Counted from the first letter of the stretch, positions 16,333-28,014 are shown. The stretch: 64,000 bases of DNA from Marthasterias glacialis (GCA_911728455.2 OU452229.1:1679001-1743000), one strand, 5' to 3'. Notes: generated by a model not told the origin, from the sequence alone. Numbers and translations are program-made.

Positions 16333-18812
16333 TTATTTATATATGACTAGATATGAGTACATGATAATGTACCCTGGTTTGGAGGTGGGATTTGGATCCT
16401 TGCCGTCAAACCATCCAAAGTAAGATACCTTATTCTCTCCGATCGTCGTCTGTGACGTGATATCAAAGACCCAGGGGTCCACCTCTCGGCCATCACACCA
16501 TCCATCACGACCATACAGCCAGGTACCATGTTCATTAGGCTCAACACCTGTAGGTGTGCGCAGGGCACAACCCAGAGGTGTACCTATGGGACAAACGGAA
16601 CCAAACTGACTGTTAGTAATTACAGACATAATCAAATCTAATCGTTTTCAGAAAAATAAATTGATTTGATAGTGGTTTGAATCATTCCAGAAACGATAGA
16701 GAAATTTGAAATGGTTTTGTGTGACAGTTCAATACCTCTTTCTATTGCCAGTTGCCAGCCAGAAGGAGCAAGCAAACAGTCTGCACAAAAAAACATATCA
16801 AAATATGTATTGCTAAGGAAAGACCATTTTAACCAGTTGCCGGTGGATGACACTTATAAGCGCCATTATTTTTCAAGGCAGCAAACAGGTGACGTGAGAT
16901 TTGCATTCTTGTGTGAAATTCGAAGTCCGGAACAACGGTCACCCGGACGTTCCACTACGGAGCGTTCACAGAGATGCACTCGCCGTTTAACACTTTGTTT
17001 CACCCAGACAAAGACGACAGATGGTACTGAAAATGTTGTCAAATTTCTCTATTATGCAGGGGTTATTGTGTAGTCCCTGATTCCAGGCCTTTTTCCTTTT
17101 GTTCCAGGAAAAGGATAACGAGACATTTAGAGGCTTCAGTTTATTCATTGTATTTCCGCTCAATGGAGGTAGGTCCGATCGAACCGAGTTTCCAGCCCCG
17201 GTTCTGGATTGAGGAACAATCCTCGGCTGTAGCTTACGGCTGTGGTTTTGAAATCCACGGTGCATGAATTTGACATTTTCGCGATAGAGAAACCAAAAAT
17301 CCTGGTGTTTCAAAGAGAATCTTTGCTCTCTTGGCTTTGTCAAGTCAAGGTTTCTTTGTGCCAGCGGTACTCTCAAAGAAAAATTATTTCGTCAATTCCG
17401 AGAAAATGATCCCGTCAGGCTGGATGGGAAAAAGATGGAAGATTCCTGGCAGCAACTGGTTAACAACACAAAACTCTGTAAAGTGTGTTTCAGTCTTCTA
17501 TAGCACTAAGAAAGAAAAATAAGGGAAGATAATGAATGTTTCAATCTGTGAAACTCTCATCACAAGGGACTTCTTGAGAGCAATGTTAGTACTTTTTTAG
17601 AAGGGGTGGGTGATAGTGAAGGGGTCCGTTCAAACATACCTGCATTATCAAATGTGATATTATTAGGATGTCCATTGACAAGGAAGTGATGTGATGTAAC
17701 ACAGAACTCCCCACAGCCATTATTGTCACTACCATGGCCTGTAATGACTGCATATACCTGCACCTGAAATCATCAAATTGAACAAAGACTAGTTTCAGAT
17801 CAAGTGGAACAAAGAGAGCAAATGGATTCTTATCTTTTATTGAATTGAATTGAAATGGTTTATTAATTAAAAACGTCATTGCAGCCGAAGGCAGAGTTGA
17901 TACAAATATGAACAAAAAATGTATACAAATTTTACGTAAAATTGCATTGGAAAGATAGAAAAGCATAAACCAAAAAATAAACGAATGATGACAATGCAAC
18001 AATCGCACAAAAGAAAATAGAATGATTACGCCAAACCCAAAAGACCCCCAAAATTAAGTTAACTTATTAACACTGGGAGAAAAATAATTTCACAGTACAA
18101 TACACAACATATGACTATGACAGGGAAATAAAAACATAGATTAAAATATTAGTTTAAAATGTATCAACTACCAAGCCAGTGAGTGGCAACGAGGAACAAA
18201 AACTCGTCGTGTGCCCGGTAAAAAGACGTAACGACAAGTTCCCGGTAAAAGGGCTTTAAGCAACTGATGTGAAATTTTGTGTTTCAAGAAAACTGAGCGG
18301 GAAAGTTTGATCAGTTTGTTTGCCATTCAAAAGTTATTATAGGAAGGTTAATTCTGCATGGGAATGGGAAAACATGTCTTGGGGTTAATTCTGGCGACAC
18401 AAATTTAACAACAATGCCATATTTTTCATGTCAGGGGCCATTTTATTGCTTACAATCTTTTAATACTGGGACGAAATACTTTATGTGCCTGGTGCTTACC
18501 GGCACATGACGGACTGTCAACTAATACCCTGCTTCGCTCATGCTCTCTCTCTCTCTCTCTCTCAAAAAAGCTGTGAACATTCACACTTGCCGTCAAGACG
18601 TTATAGGCACCTTTTTCTGCTAAATGAAGCCAAACATTTGCCTACCAGTAAACCATTTTTTTCTGAAATCGGACCCCTTACTGGCAGTCTTGGTGAACCC
18701 ACCTTTTTAATGTCGGCAGAAATGGTGAAGTAGAATGGTTTATAGTTCTTGTTGTAGTTCTTGTCAAATGTCCCACCACGGAATAGCGGAGTAATGTTGT
18801 AGGGTCTTCCAA
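16333..18812 (-). CDS. PNGase-like exons 8-10: C-terminal catalytic half
   Basis: Exons 18812-18703, 17763-17640 and 16583-16333, with phases 1/0/1. Exon 8 reads VGRPYNITPLFRGGTFDKNY. Exon 9 holds the GHG.DNN.CGEFC...SHHF..NG motif. Exon 10 holds EHGTWLYGRDGWCDGR and NKVSYFGWFDGKDPNP and ends YLVIYK. The conserved Glu in CGEFC is a candidate catalytic acid (the family uses Asp/Glu); this assignment is inference. Confidence 0.88.
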
Positions 18813-21800
18813 CTGTGGAATTCAACGAGTGACAACATTATATAGAACAATAGACCGATCAGTCCAGCCCACCATAGCAACTGTCCTTCTTCCGTCCCAA
18901 CTTGAGAGTTTGGATGGTTAAGTTTGGGGCTACTCCATTGTACTTCCATTTTGGTTGACTCCCATCTCTCATTGTATCTTTGATTGTCTCTGTTTTTAAT
19001 GTTTGTTTTTTTGTTGGGGGGGGGGTGATAATGGCACATCTGATTGTTGTTTTTACTCCCTTTTTGTGTTTAATCTTAAGCTTCTGAGCCTTCTTTTGAG
19101 TGATAGTATTTAATCAACCTTTTGTAACTAATTTGGTGTGTATTTTTTGTTTTATCAGAATATGTTTTTATTTATTTATTTATTCACCATTGCCAACAGC
19201 AAAGAAATCACCAATAACAGGAACGGAAGTAAAACATAGACATAAACAACACTGAAATACACAATGAACCATAAATTATGAATAAATGATATATATTAAA
19301 AATAGGTATACCGGTAATACTTTGCAGTGAAAATAATAATAAATTAAAAAGAAAGGGGGAACCCCCCCTCAAAAAAACCGATGATGGCCCATTGGAAATC
19401 CAGTGAAAACATTTTTTTCTGTTTGGTTAACAGTATATCATAGCAGGAACCACATAAGATTAATATATTCATTTCATGTACATTACCCTTTTTCAGGAGC
19501 CAGTATGAGTAAATAGATTTGAGTTTGCCAAGCAAGACTAAGGATTGAAGAAAATGGAGGCCATGTCCTGTAAATAGTTCCAAGAAGGAAGTCTATCAGG
19601 CCCTAGCTTGGCTTCCATACCTGTTGCTGAATCCACTGAGAAGCGTAAATTGAGGGATGGTTTCCAGGCTTGGGCCCATGCTACAGTCTTCATGGTGAGA
19701 GTACAGATGTTCGATGTCAGGCCAGGGAGTAGAGATGACACGTCAGTCAACCAACGGCCGATACGTCTAAAGAACATAGAATGAGACCAGAATGATTAAT
19801 AGTGAATTCCTCAGAATAGGTGAACGACTTTGCGGAAGGTTTGATGATGTTGCATAAAGACACTTCTTCCTTCTTTACCACTTGACGCTGGATGAAGTCC
19901 TATCACATAAACTTTTTCCTAACTGAATGATGGTGGACATATATGTACGTTTCGGAACAGTAAACACAACGTCCTCTTTCAGTCAGGTGATTTTTGTCAA
20001 CAGAGCCTCTATCATGCTGGCTGCCTGTACAAAAATTGTATGCAGGATTATTTTGAATAACCCAATGACTCTTTTTTTTACATTGACACCCCTCACCTTC
20101 TGAATGGTGTTATCCACCTGCCTAGTTCCATGCCACATAAGGGGGATGTTTCATTACAGCAGAGGTAGAGCTGCACCGTATGATCCCAGGGAGGGCATTC
20201 CTCATCCCTTGTGCCTGGGCAGGATAAGGATGCATCTAGCTCAAATTTGTTATACTTGTCCATTTCTAGTACAAAATGAGAGTTACAAAATGAGAGTGGG
20301 GGACACAGTAGATAGGTATAGAGGGAAGATACTTTTATTTTTTTAAATTATTTGTAAAAATTTCAATAATAACTTTGCATTTAAAATGAATATGCTCGAC
20401 TTGAAACAGATGACTGATTATAAATAAAATGAATAAATTTATTCATTAATATATTGCGCACATTTCATTTGTGTTCAAATACATGAAATACACATCACAT
20501 AAAAACTATAAATGTACTCCACACATGCTCAGAGAGGGCGTATCATGCAGCCCATCCAGAAACGCCAAACTTGCGAGGCAAGCCCTTACTCTTTCGAACC
20601 AGGGCCACACTGGTGAGAGGCGAGCGCTTTATGCACTAGCCACCCATATTCATGCAGTTACCCATCGTGGCTGTATAAGCTAGAAGGATATACTATGACT
20701 CACTTTCTTTTGATGGTAGCTTGATGTTAGCTACGATTCCTTTGTCACCTTGCATGATGGAATTGTTGATGACTGGCACTACGAGTGCTTCACTCGACAG
20801 GTTGTGCAGCAAGGAGGACTTGAAGTTGAACCTATTACACGTTATTAATAACAATAAATACATTCATTAATATCAGACCCAATCATTTGTTCAGGTCCTT
20901 GTCTTCATCATAGTCTGTGAGCAACAAAAGGCAACCTGCGTTTAACAACAATAACAATCTCGATAGTCTAGTTGATAAGACATCTGCTCTAGAATGGCGG
21001 GGGTCGTGGGTTCGAATCCCACCCGAGGAATATGCTTGTGAGGTTTTTTTTCACAGTACTCGAGAAAGTACTGGGTATACAATGCTTAACATACATCGGT
21101 GTATGGGCGCAAAAAAACAAAAAAAAACAAAAAAAAAAAACAACAAATAATTTTCTTATCCCAAATGCAAAATTAACAAATATATCATAATAATAAAAAT
21201 AATCATAATAATGATCGGTTCTTATAATAGCGATTGATCTACAGGCTTCTCAAGGCGCTTATTAAGTTTTGTGGGATTTTCCTCCCACATCTAAAACTGA
21301 ACGCTTTTTTCCATTTCCTAATCACCATTATGTTATTGGCAGTTGTGCTGTTGGATGTGCAATGAAATAAATAAAGAAATAAAATCTTGATACTCCACCA
21401 GCCCATTCATAATATGAAGTGAAAGATGACTCCGCATGCCTAAACTCACGATTGAGTAAATCTTTTTTGAACGACATTTCAGTTTACAAGGAAAAAAAAA
21501 GGAGGTTTCATATTTACCACTGAGCTTGCCAGTTGAAGAACTTAAAGGATGGGTAGAGTAACCATCCCATCTCAGCAAGGAGTCCCTCTCCATTAATCCC
21601 AAAGTAAAATGTCTCCGTAGGTGTGGTCTGGAACGATACAAGCAACTTGTCTGTCTTCAACCTGGTTTGGAAACAGAGCAGATGAGGGCATGGTTAAATT
21701 CCAAGAAGCTCTCTTATCTCTAGGCCCAGTTCCATAGAGCTACTTGACCAGTCGGCGCTGGATGACCTGTTAAATCGCAATTGTTTCCATTGCCTGGCAA

Positions 21801-24800
21801 CGGAAGCTGTCTTAAGACGCCATTGTGTATTTTTGGAATACCGGAGCAAAGGTCGCCCGGACATGCCACTGCTGAGCATGCACAGACCACACACACGCTG
21901 TTTAACGCTTCGTTTCACCCACAAAAAGACCAAAAAGGTCTAGAACATATTGGCGTTTTCTCGCTATTGAGAGGTGGTTTTTGTGTACAGACCTTTGTCC
22001 TTTTGTTCCAAGAAGAGGATTATGAAGCATCAAGAGGCTTCCACCATTGTTTACTTATTATATTTCAGCTCCATGGAGGTAAGTCAGAGTGAGCCGGCAA
22101 TCGAGCCATGGTTCCGTGTTTAGTACCATTCCTATGGCGTAGGTAACTGTCGATGTTTTGCAATTCACGGTGCTTGAACTTGACATTTTCTCGGTCGAGA
22201 AACAGAATGGATGATCCAATGGTATCAGGGTTTGCCCATCTGGAGGATGCTGTGCAAAAGCTTGCCCCGAACCATTGACATACATGTAGCAACTGTCTCT
22301 AGTCTAAGGAATTCAAATTTAAGGGTACACTTTATGACGGTTGCCACCTGGTGTTTTAAAGTCTCCCATTTTTGACCTATTACCCTTGGCATAACTGACC
22401 TGTTGAGTAACTGTTGGCTGTAGGGTACCATTGTAGCTGGTATCTGTGGAGGGTCATCACACTCGGTCCCATTGCAGTTCATATCCTGTACAGGTTGATC
22501 TGGGTTGGCATACACAATGACGGCACTAGCCCCGGACTGCTCCATGGTGGAGATCTACAACAAAGTGTCGGGGCTGGTTTATGATTATTATGCATCTTCC
22601 ATGAAATTTATTAATAATAATGACAGTAATAACAGGATTCATATAGCGCCATTCCATCTAGATCATGTCGCTAAGCAACAAAAGAAGATCATGATATTAA
22701 CTGAACTACTGGAAACAGGGGAGTTGATTTTTGAATGACGAAACTGTGTTAAGTATTAAAGTATATAAAGTTGGTAATGAAACAAATGACTCGCAACGTA
22801 ACCGTTAACTTGAAGATGGTGTGTCGTTGGCGAGTGGTCAAGCGCACTGGACTCAAGCTCTGGTGTTTCTGATCAGCAGTGTGTGGGTTTGAGTCCTGGT
22901 CTTGACACTTGTGTCCTTAAGCAAGACACTTAACCATTATTTCTTTGTCCTTCGGATGGGACGTAAAGCCGTTGGTCCCGTGTGTAATGCACGTAAAAGA
23001 ACCCAGTTACACTTATCGCAAGAGAAGGGGTTTGCCCCGATGTTTCTGGCTGCGGCTGCTCATAAATGTCTCTCATAATTAAAAAAACTCAAACCCTGCC
23101 TTAAAAAATAATATAATAAGCGACTTGAGTACCTAAGTGTCGGTAGATACATGTACGTGGGTTATATAAGACTCCGGTATTATTATTATTAATAAGAGAA
23201 GATGATGAAGAAATGTCAGTTTTAGGATGTGGGAGATAACCCTCAATAGGGAAAACCCCCGCAATCAGGTAGGGACTGAAAACCCAAAGGTTCCAGTCCA
23301 GGATTCGAACCGTGGTCCACAGAGATGACAGGAAGGAAAGAAACCGCTAGAAGGGAGTTCCACTCAACCTTCAACATTTGGTATGCTGTAGATGTGGTTG
23401 TGACAAAAACTGCTGAAACTACTTTGCTTTGCGGCTAACCTTTTTCGAGAAGCTGCACCCTTCTGCCGATACCACAGCGATCTTCTTACTAACACCGGCA
23501 TCTTTCTGACAACCATTCCCTGAGGGCGCTACAGGCATGGTTTTGTTACCAAATCCAGCTGGGGAGGGTAGCCAATCGTACCTCGCATCAAGACGTTTCA
23601 AGACAATCGGCAACGGCTGATTCCATGACAAATCTATTTCATAAATTGAAGGGGAAACAAATATATATCAACAATTACAACAAAAATTACACATTACAAA
23701 TTAAAAGTCCAATAATTGTAGAGAAGCATTGCTTGACTGCTTTATCTGCAAAGCAAAATAGTAGCCCCCTAATAAAATTGCAGAGAGTTTGGTCCACAAA
23801 ATCAGATTTAGATTTCCCTCACTTTAGCTCAGGCTTCTGATACAACATTTTTTAACAGGGGGTGCTGGGTGCTGAGCTGCTGGAATTCAATATTTATTTT
23901 TCTTTCAAATGAGCTCAAAAACTTTTGAGGATTTCTTTTGATGAGCTAAAAATTATCCTTATGACAGAGTGTGTTTTCAAAACCGTAGGGGGCACTGTAC
24001 TCTACATTCCAGCATCCCTATCCAAAAGGTTCAGGAAGCAGCTGTACCGCCAGCCCCCCCCCCCCCCCCCCGTTTTTTTCCCAGATGTTATAGCAACCCA
24101 TCCGACTGAAAATTCCTCTCAAAATTGTGAGAATGCAGAGCTGGGGCACGTTGGCTTTCCCGCTGCATTGAAAGGGTGAACAAACTGATGGTCAGTTGCC
24201 CTTTATACAGTGTGTCATGGCCGACCGGTCTAGTGCAACAGATTCCAGTTCTGATGGCCAAGTCATCGGGGTGTGGGTTAGAATCCCGGTCATGACACTT
24301 GTGTTACTCAGCAAGCTACAATTGCTTCACTTCACCAAGGGGTAAACGGGTACCTGTGAGGGCAGAGATGGTTCTTGTGATTGATTTAGCTTGGTGCGCT
24401 ACATACTTGGCAGCACAGGCTGTATACTCCCCAGGGAGCTGAGATGGTTTAAGGAATGAAATAAATGGCCTAGTGACCAGGGGTTGTTCATGCTCCATGA
24501 GCGTCAAATTTGGCGGATACAGGCACTATCAATGTCCATTATTATAAAAAAACAAAAAAACAAAACGGAACTCAGTTAGACCAAGATAACTGTAAAACCA
24601 ACAGCCCTTCAGACTGTGTTGAATTGAACAAGGCACTCACCCATCGGATTGAATTGGTCAAGAGATGTGTGAGAAGGTGAACCCTGAAACACTGCCTGCT
24701 GTAAGCCACACCCATGATCCTGACACGCCCACTGCTGTAACACTGTGGGAATCCAATTACCGAGCTGGTAGACCGATGTCACAACAAAGTGAAGTCTTGA

Positions 24801-25898
24801 TTGGAGACTAGTCACGGCTTCTTTCCTGCCGGTTGGGAAAGTTATCTGAATTAGTGATCATGAAGAATGATGGCGCTGTTCCACTTGGTGTAGCTTGTGT
24901 CTCATCAAAAGTGCAAGTTTTCAAAACAAAATTCACTAATTATTGTTCTTGATCACTCCCAATCATGTATTGTGTTCAGTTTTTGGATGCTGGAATGATA
25001 TACGATATCACAAACTACTATTGTGTTCCCTGGTAAATATGGCAGTTTAAGGTTGAACGGAATCTGTTACCCCATGGACAAAGATATTGACAAAATAGTG
25101 AGACCGCCATCGGGCTAGACAGCCCAGTTGCTACAGTGCTGGCAAGTTAATCAGGAAGTCGTAGGCTCATATCATCTAAAAATTTAATTAAATTTACCCA
25201 CTCAGTTCCTGTTATGGTTTGTTACTCAATCAACCAATATTGCGTCTAAACCCCTCCCTATTACATCCCATGACAAGAAGATCATACCCAATTTTGCCTT
25301 CTCGTTCCAACTCCTCCATCGTTGCATCTATCTGTGATTTCATCCAATCAGCTTCACTCACACCGTCATCACTCGTTGGTATAAACACCAGATGACTATT
25401 GTCAGGGATCCCACTGACGAGGGATTCCAGCGAGTCTTTGGACGTCCACAGACACTCCAAGAAAGCAGAATGGTTGTCAAAGGCGTGGAAGATAATAGGA
25501 GTGTTCGACAAGGTAGGGCTTGGATACGTCAGGAGTCCATTGAGAGTCAGTAACTGGAACGGTTGAGCTGGCTGGTTGGGAAGTATTAAGGGCTGATCAC
25601 TCTGAATCTTCTGTTCATGAGTCTCTGTCCATGACTGGGGTAGCTGGCTGTGCTGCGCTAGATTTGACGAGCCGATTTGAAGTCGGTGTTGAAGCTGATT
25701 CCAACCCATGGGAGATGTGTGGTCTCTTGGTCGCGTAGCTTGAGGTGTTTGTCGATGCTGACTTTGCGACGCTGTTTTGTTTTTGAGAGTCTTTGTCAGG
25801 TGAACATTGTACAGTTTGGTTGATGTAGTATCAATGTTGCAAATAAGCAGAATAAGTGCAAACAAGTTTAAAGCTTTGATGACTTCCATTACTTCCAT
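16333..25898 (-). CDS. PNGase F-like secreted glycoamidase with PA-like segment
   Basis: Predicted peptide-N-glycosidase F-type enzyme, which would release N-glycans from glycoproteins outside the cell or in the secretory route. Ten exons: 25898-25288, 24825-24641, 23633-23440, 22554-22400, 21661-21518, 20831-20700, 19766-19621, 18812-18703, 17763-17640 and 16583-16333 (2052 nt, 683 residues, TAA at 16335-16333). The start ATG at 25898-25896 is followed by a hydrophobic signal (ALNLFALILLICNI). After it come a Q/P-rich linker, a PA-like segment (about residues 266-382), and a C-terminal half with GHGSDNNGCGEFC (about 568-580), SHHF, and GRDGWCDGREVDPWVFD (about 625-641), which recall the PNGase F C-terminal domain. 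Activity is inferred from the family. One junction (exon 6/7) needs a non-ideal donor. Confidence 0.88.
16917..17310. repeat. Dispersed repeat family J, copy 1
   Basis: It shares the ordered words tttaacactttgtttcaccc, ccttttgttcca, gaggcttc, ccatgg/caatggaggta and tttgacattttc with copies at 21836-22212 and 55376-55612. The length of about 390 bp and three copies in 64 kb indicate an interspersed element; class unknown. Confidence 0.75.
19621..20831 (-). CDS. PNGase-like exons 6-7: start of PNGase F-like core
   Basis: Exon 6 (20831-20700) reads FNFKSSLLHNLSSEALVV and ends near KLPSKE. Exon 7 (19766-19621) reads RIGRWLTDVSSLLPGL and continues through a CTLTMKT segment to WKPSLNLRFS, consistent with the N-terminal jelly-roll of PNGase F-like proteins. 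The frame is only kept if exon 6 uses the donor ga/gtcata at 20700 rather than the better aa/gtgagt at 20704, or if exon 7 starts elsewhere. Confidence 0.75.
20950..21150 (+). repeat. tRNA-headed SINE with A-rich tail
   Basis: The A-box-like tagtctagttgataag and a perfect B box (gggttcgaatccc) form a tRNA-like head. The element ends in an A-rich tail at about 21108-21147. The head lacks a good cloverleaf acceptor stem, so I call it a SINE rather than a tRNA gene. Confidence 0.7.
21180..21270. repeat. AAT-rich / ...ggcgctt interspersed repeat (family K)
   Basis: AATAATA-rich stretch followed by tatagcg- and aaggcgctta-like words, as at 22600-22700, 59968-60190 and 61262-61470. Probably 3' ends of one SINE or LINE family. 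Confidence 0.45.
21518..21661 (-). CDS. PNGase-like exon 5
   Basis: The acceptor is aaaccag and the donor is gtaaat, phase 2 both sides. It reads LKTDKLLVSFQTTPTETFYF, then GINGEGLLAEMGWLLYPSFK, ending FFNWQAQW. It lies between the PA-like segment and the PNGase F-like core. No isolated motif is diagnostic. Confidence 0.82.
21836..22212. repeat. Dispersed repeat family J, copy 2
   Basis: Same word order as the copies at 16917 and 55376 (ccttttgttccaagaagagg, gaggcttccacca, tttgcaattcacggtgc, tgacattttctcgg). It lies in the intron between PNGase-like exons 4 and 5. Confidence 0.75.
22400..23633 (-). CDS. PNGase-like exons 3-4: PA-like segment
   Basis: Exons 23633-23440 and 22554-22400. Exon 3 ends VVSAEGCSFSKK and exon 4 continues STMEQSGASAVIVYANP and PPQIPATMVPYSQQLL. 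The pattern G-C-[ST]F-x-K...A..GA.AVI..N...IP..M(V).. is that of protease-associated domains, which in other enzymes bind or regulate access of substrate. The intron between them carries a tRNA-headed SINE (22819-23190). Confidence 0.85.
22600..22700. repeat. Family K fragment
   Basis: The segment aataataatgacagtaataa followed by catatagcgccattccat matches the type of element at 59968 (tatatagcgcccaatccat). Short fragment in a PNGase-like intron. Confidence 0.5.
22819..23194 (+). repeat. tRNA-headed SINE, family B, copy 1
   Basis: The head gtcgttggcgagtggtcaag with ACTCAAG and gggtttgagtcc resembles tRNA-Leu. The body has caagacacttaaccatta, ttcggatgggacgtaaagcc and tgcacgtaaaagaaccc, a module widespread in marine invertebrate SINEs (possibly MetaSINE-type; from memory). 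It ends in an ATT-rich tail. It lies in the intron inside the PA-like segment. Confidence 0.8.
23225..23350 (-). repeat. Dispersed repeat sharing a segment with 16045-16150
   Basis: Both sites carry gggaaaaccc, caatcaggtaggga, ggattcgaaccg/gattcgaaccgg and ggtcc in order. On the minus strand the ggttcgaatcc word is B-box-like, suggesting a tRNA-derived module. Confidence 0.5.
24213..24510 (+). repeat. tRNA-headed SINE-like element, copy A2
   Basis: Matches the element at 455-765: ggccgaccggtctagtgc, gtgtgggttagaatcccgg, cttcaccaaggggtaaacgg, ccccagggagctgagatgg. It lies in the intron between PNGase-like exons 2 and 3. Confidence 0.75.
24641..24825 (-). CDS. PNGase-like exon 2
   Basis: The acceptor is accggcag and the donor is gtgagtgcc. 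It reads KEAVTSLQSRLHFVVTSVYQ, then QQWACQDHGCGLQQAVF. Three cysteines suggest extracellular disulfides. The phase fits exon 1 (phase 2) and exon 3 (phase 1). Confidence 0.85.
25105..25200 (+). repeat. tRNA-like SINE fragment, family C copy 1
   Basis: The segment gggctagacagcccagttgc followed by ggaagtcgtaggctcatatc parallels gggctggatagctcagttgg and ggaagtcgcagtttcatatc at 58015-58080. Degraded tRNA-derived head. Confidence 0.55.
25288..25898 (-). CDS. PNGase-like exon 1: signal peptide and N-terminal domain
   Basis: MEVMEVIKALNLFALILLIC is a typical signal sequence. A second in-frame Met four codons downstream is an alternative start. Residues 29-115 are rich in Gln, Pro and Thr (linker-like), then a folded segment begins (IIFHAFDNHSAFLE, LVFIPTSDDGVSEADW). 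The donor is gg/gtatga, phase 2. An untranslated upstream exon cannot be excluded. Confidence 0.85.
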
Positions 25899-26380
25899 GT
25901 CTGTTGACACTGGGGATTACAAAGAAACGATAAAAAGGCATTCATATTACATGTACTTTAAATTTTACTACTCAGAAGGGTCACATTTCAGTTAATACAG
26001 GGCTCACATTTTACACTGGACCACAGGCCCGAGGCCAGTAATTTTAGCATCAGGCCAGTAAACTCATGACTGGACATGTCCGGTGGTCTTATGTTTTTCA
26101 ATTGAATAATAACACCTCACTGTCTAATATTTTTAATAAAAAGAAACATGAGAAATGATGTTCAAAATGTTAACTTTTAATCTAATCAATAACTTTCCAT
26201 TCTGTATCAAAATATACTTACCAACGAGACAAATGAGACAAATCTTCTCTTAGTCTTAGTTCTTGTTTAAATAAAAACAGTGTCCAATTTAAACTTTGTA
26301 GAAAGTTCTTTCTCATTAAGATTCTGGTCTTGTAAAATAAATTCTGGTCCGGTAAAAATTTTGAGCTACAAGCCCTGCGG

Positions 26381-26444
26381 GATAATGTCAAATTTTGACA
26401 TTATCGGTCGTACTACTTTTACTTAGTACGACCGATAATGTCAA
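26381..26444. repeat. Perfect 20-bp hairpin with a third arm
   Basis: Positions 26395-26414 (ttgacattatcggtcgtact) and 26425-26444 are exact reverse complements with a 10-bp loop. A further gataatgtcaa at 26381-26391 can pair with the left arm instead, giving two alternative stems. Confidence 0.8.
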
Positions 26445-27613
26445 CAAATACATAACGAATACATAACCTTTTTTTTCTTTTGGTATTCTTTTATATCCTA
26501 CTTTAATTTAACGTTTAAAAGCATGTAAAGTTTTACACAACTAAATCGCTCTCAAATTAAATATCACAGTTTTTACTTATTATAAATTTGTATTTATTTT
26601 TCTATATTATTATTAGCCTTTCCTCTCTTGTAGTTGTACTGTAGTTGCTGGCTCTTCTGCAGTTTGATTTGTCAATATACTAAATGATGAAAAATCACCA
26701 TATATCTACCATGTTCGTTTGCTGATACTTTAGATTCCCACGAATCTGAACATAATCATATTGAAACTGTTAGGTTCGTTGTTGTCTTACCAATCTACTG
26801 GTGCTACTTGCTACAGTATCTGTGCAACATTTGTCGGTCCACCTCTACGCAAAAACAACCAGCAAAAATTACTCCAGCTAATGAGCTAGTATTTAGTAAT
26901 AAACCTAAAGTAGTATTAGTAATTTGTGCACACTACCTTGTACTAGACTACTGCCATGACTGCTGCGTGCTGGTGGTAGTACCATGTGACAACATACAGA
27001 GGACACTACTCTGCGTGCAAAAAGCTCAGGCTGCACTTGGAAGTGCGCCCGCTGTTGTTAGGTAGGTCAAACCAAAGATCGTTTGCGCGATAAGTAAGGC
27101 CTACTGAATGGAAAAACTTAGGCCAAACGATTCCACCACTAACTAAAAAAAAGGGCAAAGGCAGATCGAAAATTTTGTATTCGGCCAGAAATTGTGCCAA
27201 TAATGCTAAGGAAAAGGTAATATTCAATAATTTTTGTTTAGTTTTTATCGTCCTTTCCTTTTTCTTTGTTATAAAGAAAGAAAGGTAAGGCCGCGAAAGA
27301 TAGTGACTCCAAGATATTCTGATTGATAAATGATTGGCTGGAACATCAATGTTCCTGGCAAAAAGAAATCACATTGAGCTATTTTTATGTGAGCGTTGTA
27401 CACTAATTTCAGTAAAAAGATATGATATGATATGATATAACGGGTATAGCATGATATAACGCTAGTTCGTTTTCTGTTATTTCTTTCCAGTGCCCCAAAA
27501 TGGCAGGTGAACAATAGGATCACAACCCAAGAGTGCAGTGGAGCAGATAAGTTTGGCGTTCCATATTATGTGCCACTACTTAAATTAAAAAAAAAATAAT
27601 CAGCGTCTCATCA

Positions 27614-27845
27614 GGGCCCAATTTCATGGCTCTGCTTACCGTAAGCAAAAAATCAGCACTTGCGGAAGCAGAAATGTCCGCGCTTACTTAAGCGTATTTC
27701 ACGGGTTAGCAAGGAATTTTTGCTTGTGCGCGTGCGTAGTTCACGTAACTAAGGATTCCGTGCTTACACAGCTAGTGCAGAAATTCGGCGCTAACCTCGT
27801 AAGCGTTAAGCGGTACGCAGTAAGCAGAGCCATGAAATTGGGCCC
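27614..27845. mobile_element. MITE with perfect 26-bp terminal inverted repeats
   Basis: It starts gggcccaatttcatggctct (27614-27639) and ends with the exact reverse complement (27820-27845), total 232 bp. The interior is rich in cttac/gtaag words. No coding capacity, so mobilised in trans if at all. Related end words appear at 35255-35277, 49420-49440 and 54108. Confidence 0.88.
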
Positions 27846-27857
27846 AGAATGGTTTCT

Positions 27858-28014
27858 GTCGCATTATAACTTTTTTTCCGTCGCGTTAGAATTGTTTCAG
27901 TCGCATTAGAATTGGTTTCCTTTGCACTGTAATTTTTTGGGTGGCATTAGAATTGTTGGCGTCCCAATAGAAGTTTTTGCGTCACGTTATAATTTTTCCC
28001 GTCGCATTAAAAAT
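27858..28014. repeat. Degenerate ~20-bp tandem repeat
   Basis: About eight diverged units of the form gtcgcattagaattgtttc follow directly after the MITE. The units differ at several positions, so the array is old. Confidence 0.7.

Noticed and set aside
20950-21030. Possible tRNA gene (good B box)
   Set aside because: Acceptor and anticodon stems do not fold well and it is followed by an A-rich SINE tail.
26808-27065. Cys-rich 85-residue frame between the divergent genes
   Set aside because: No signal peptide, no splice context and no recognisable family.
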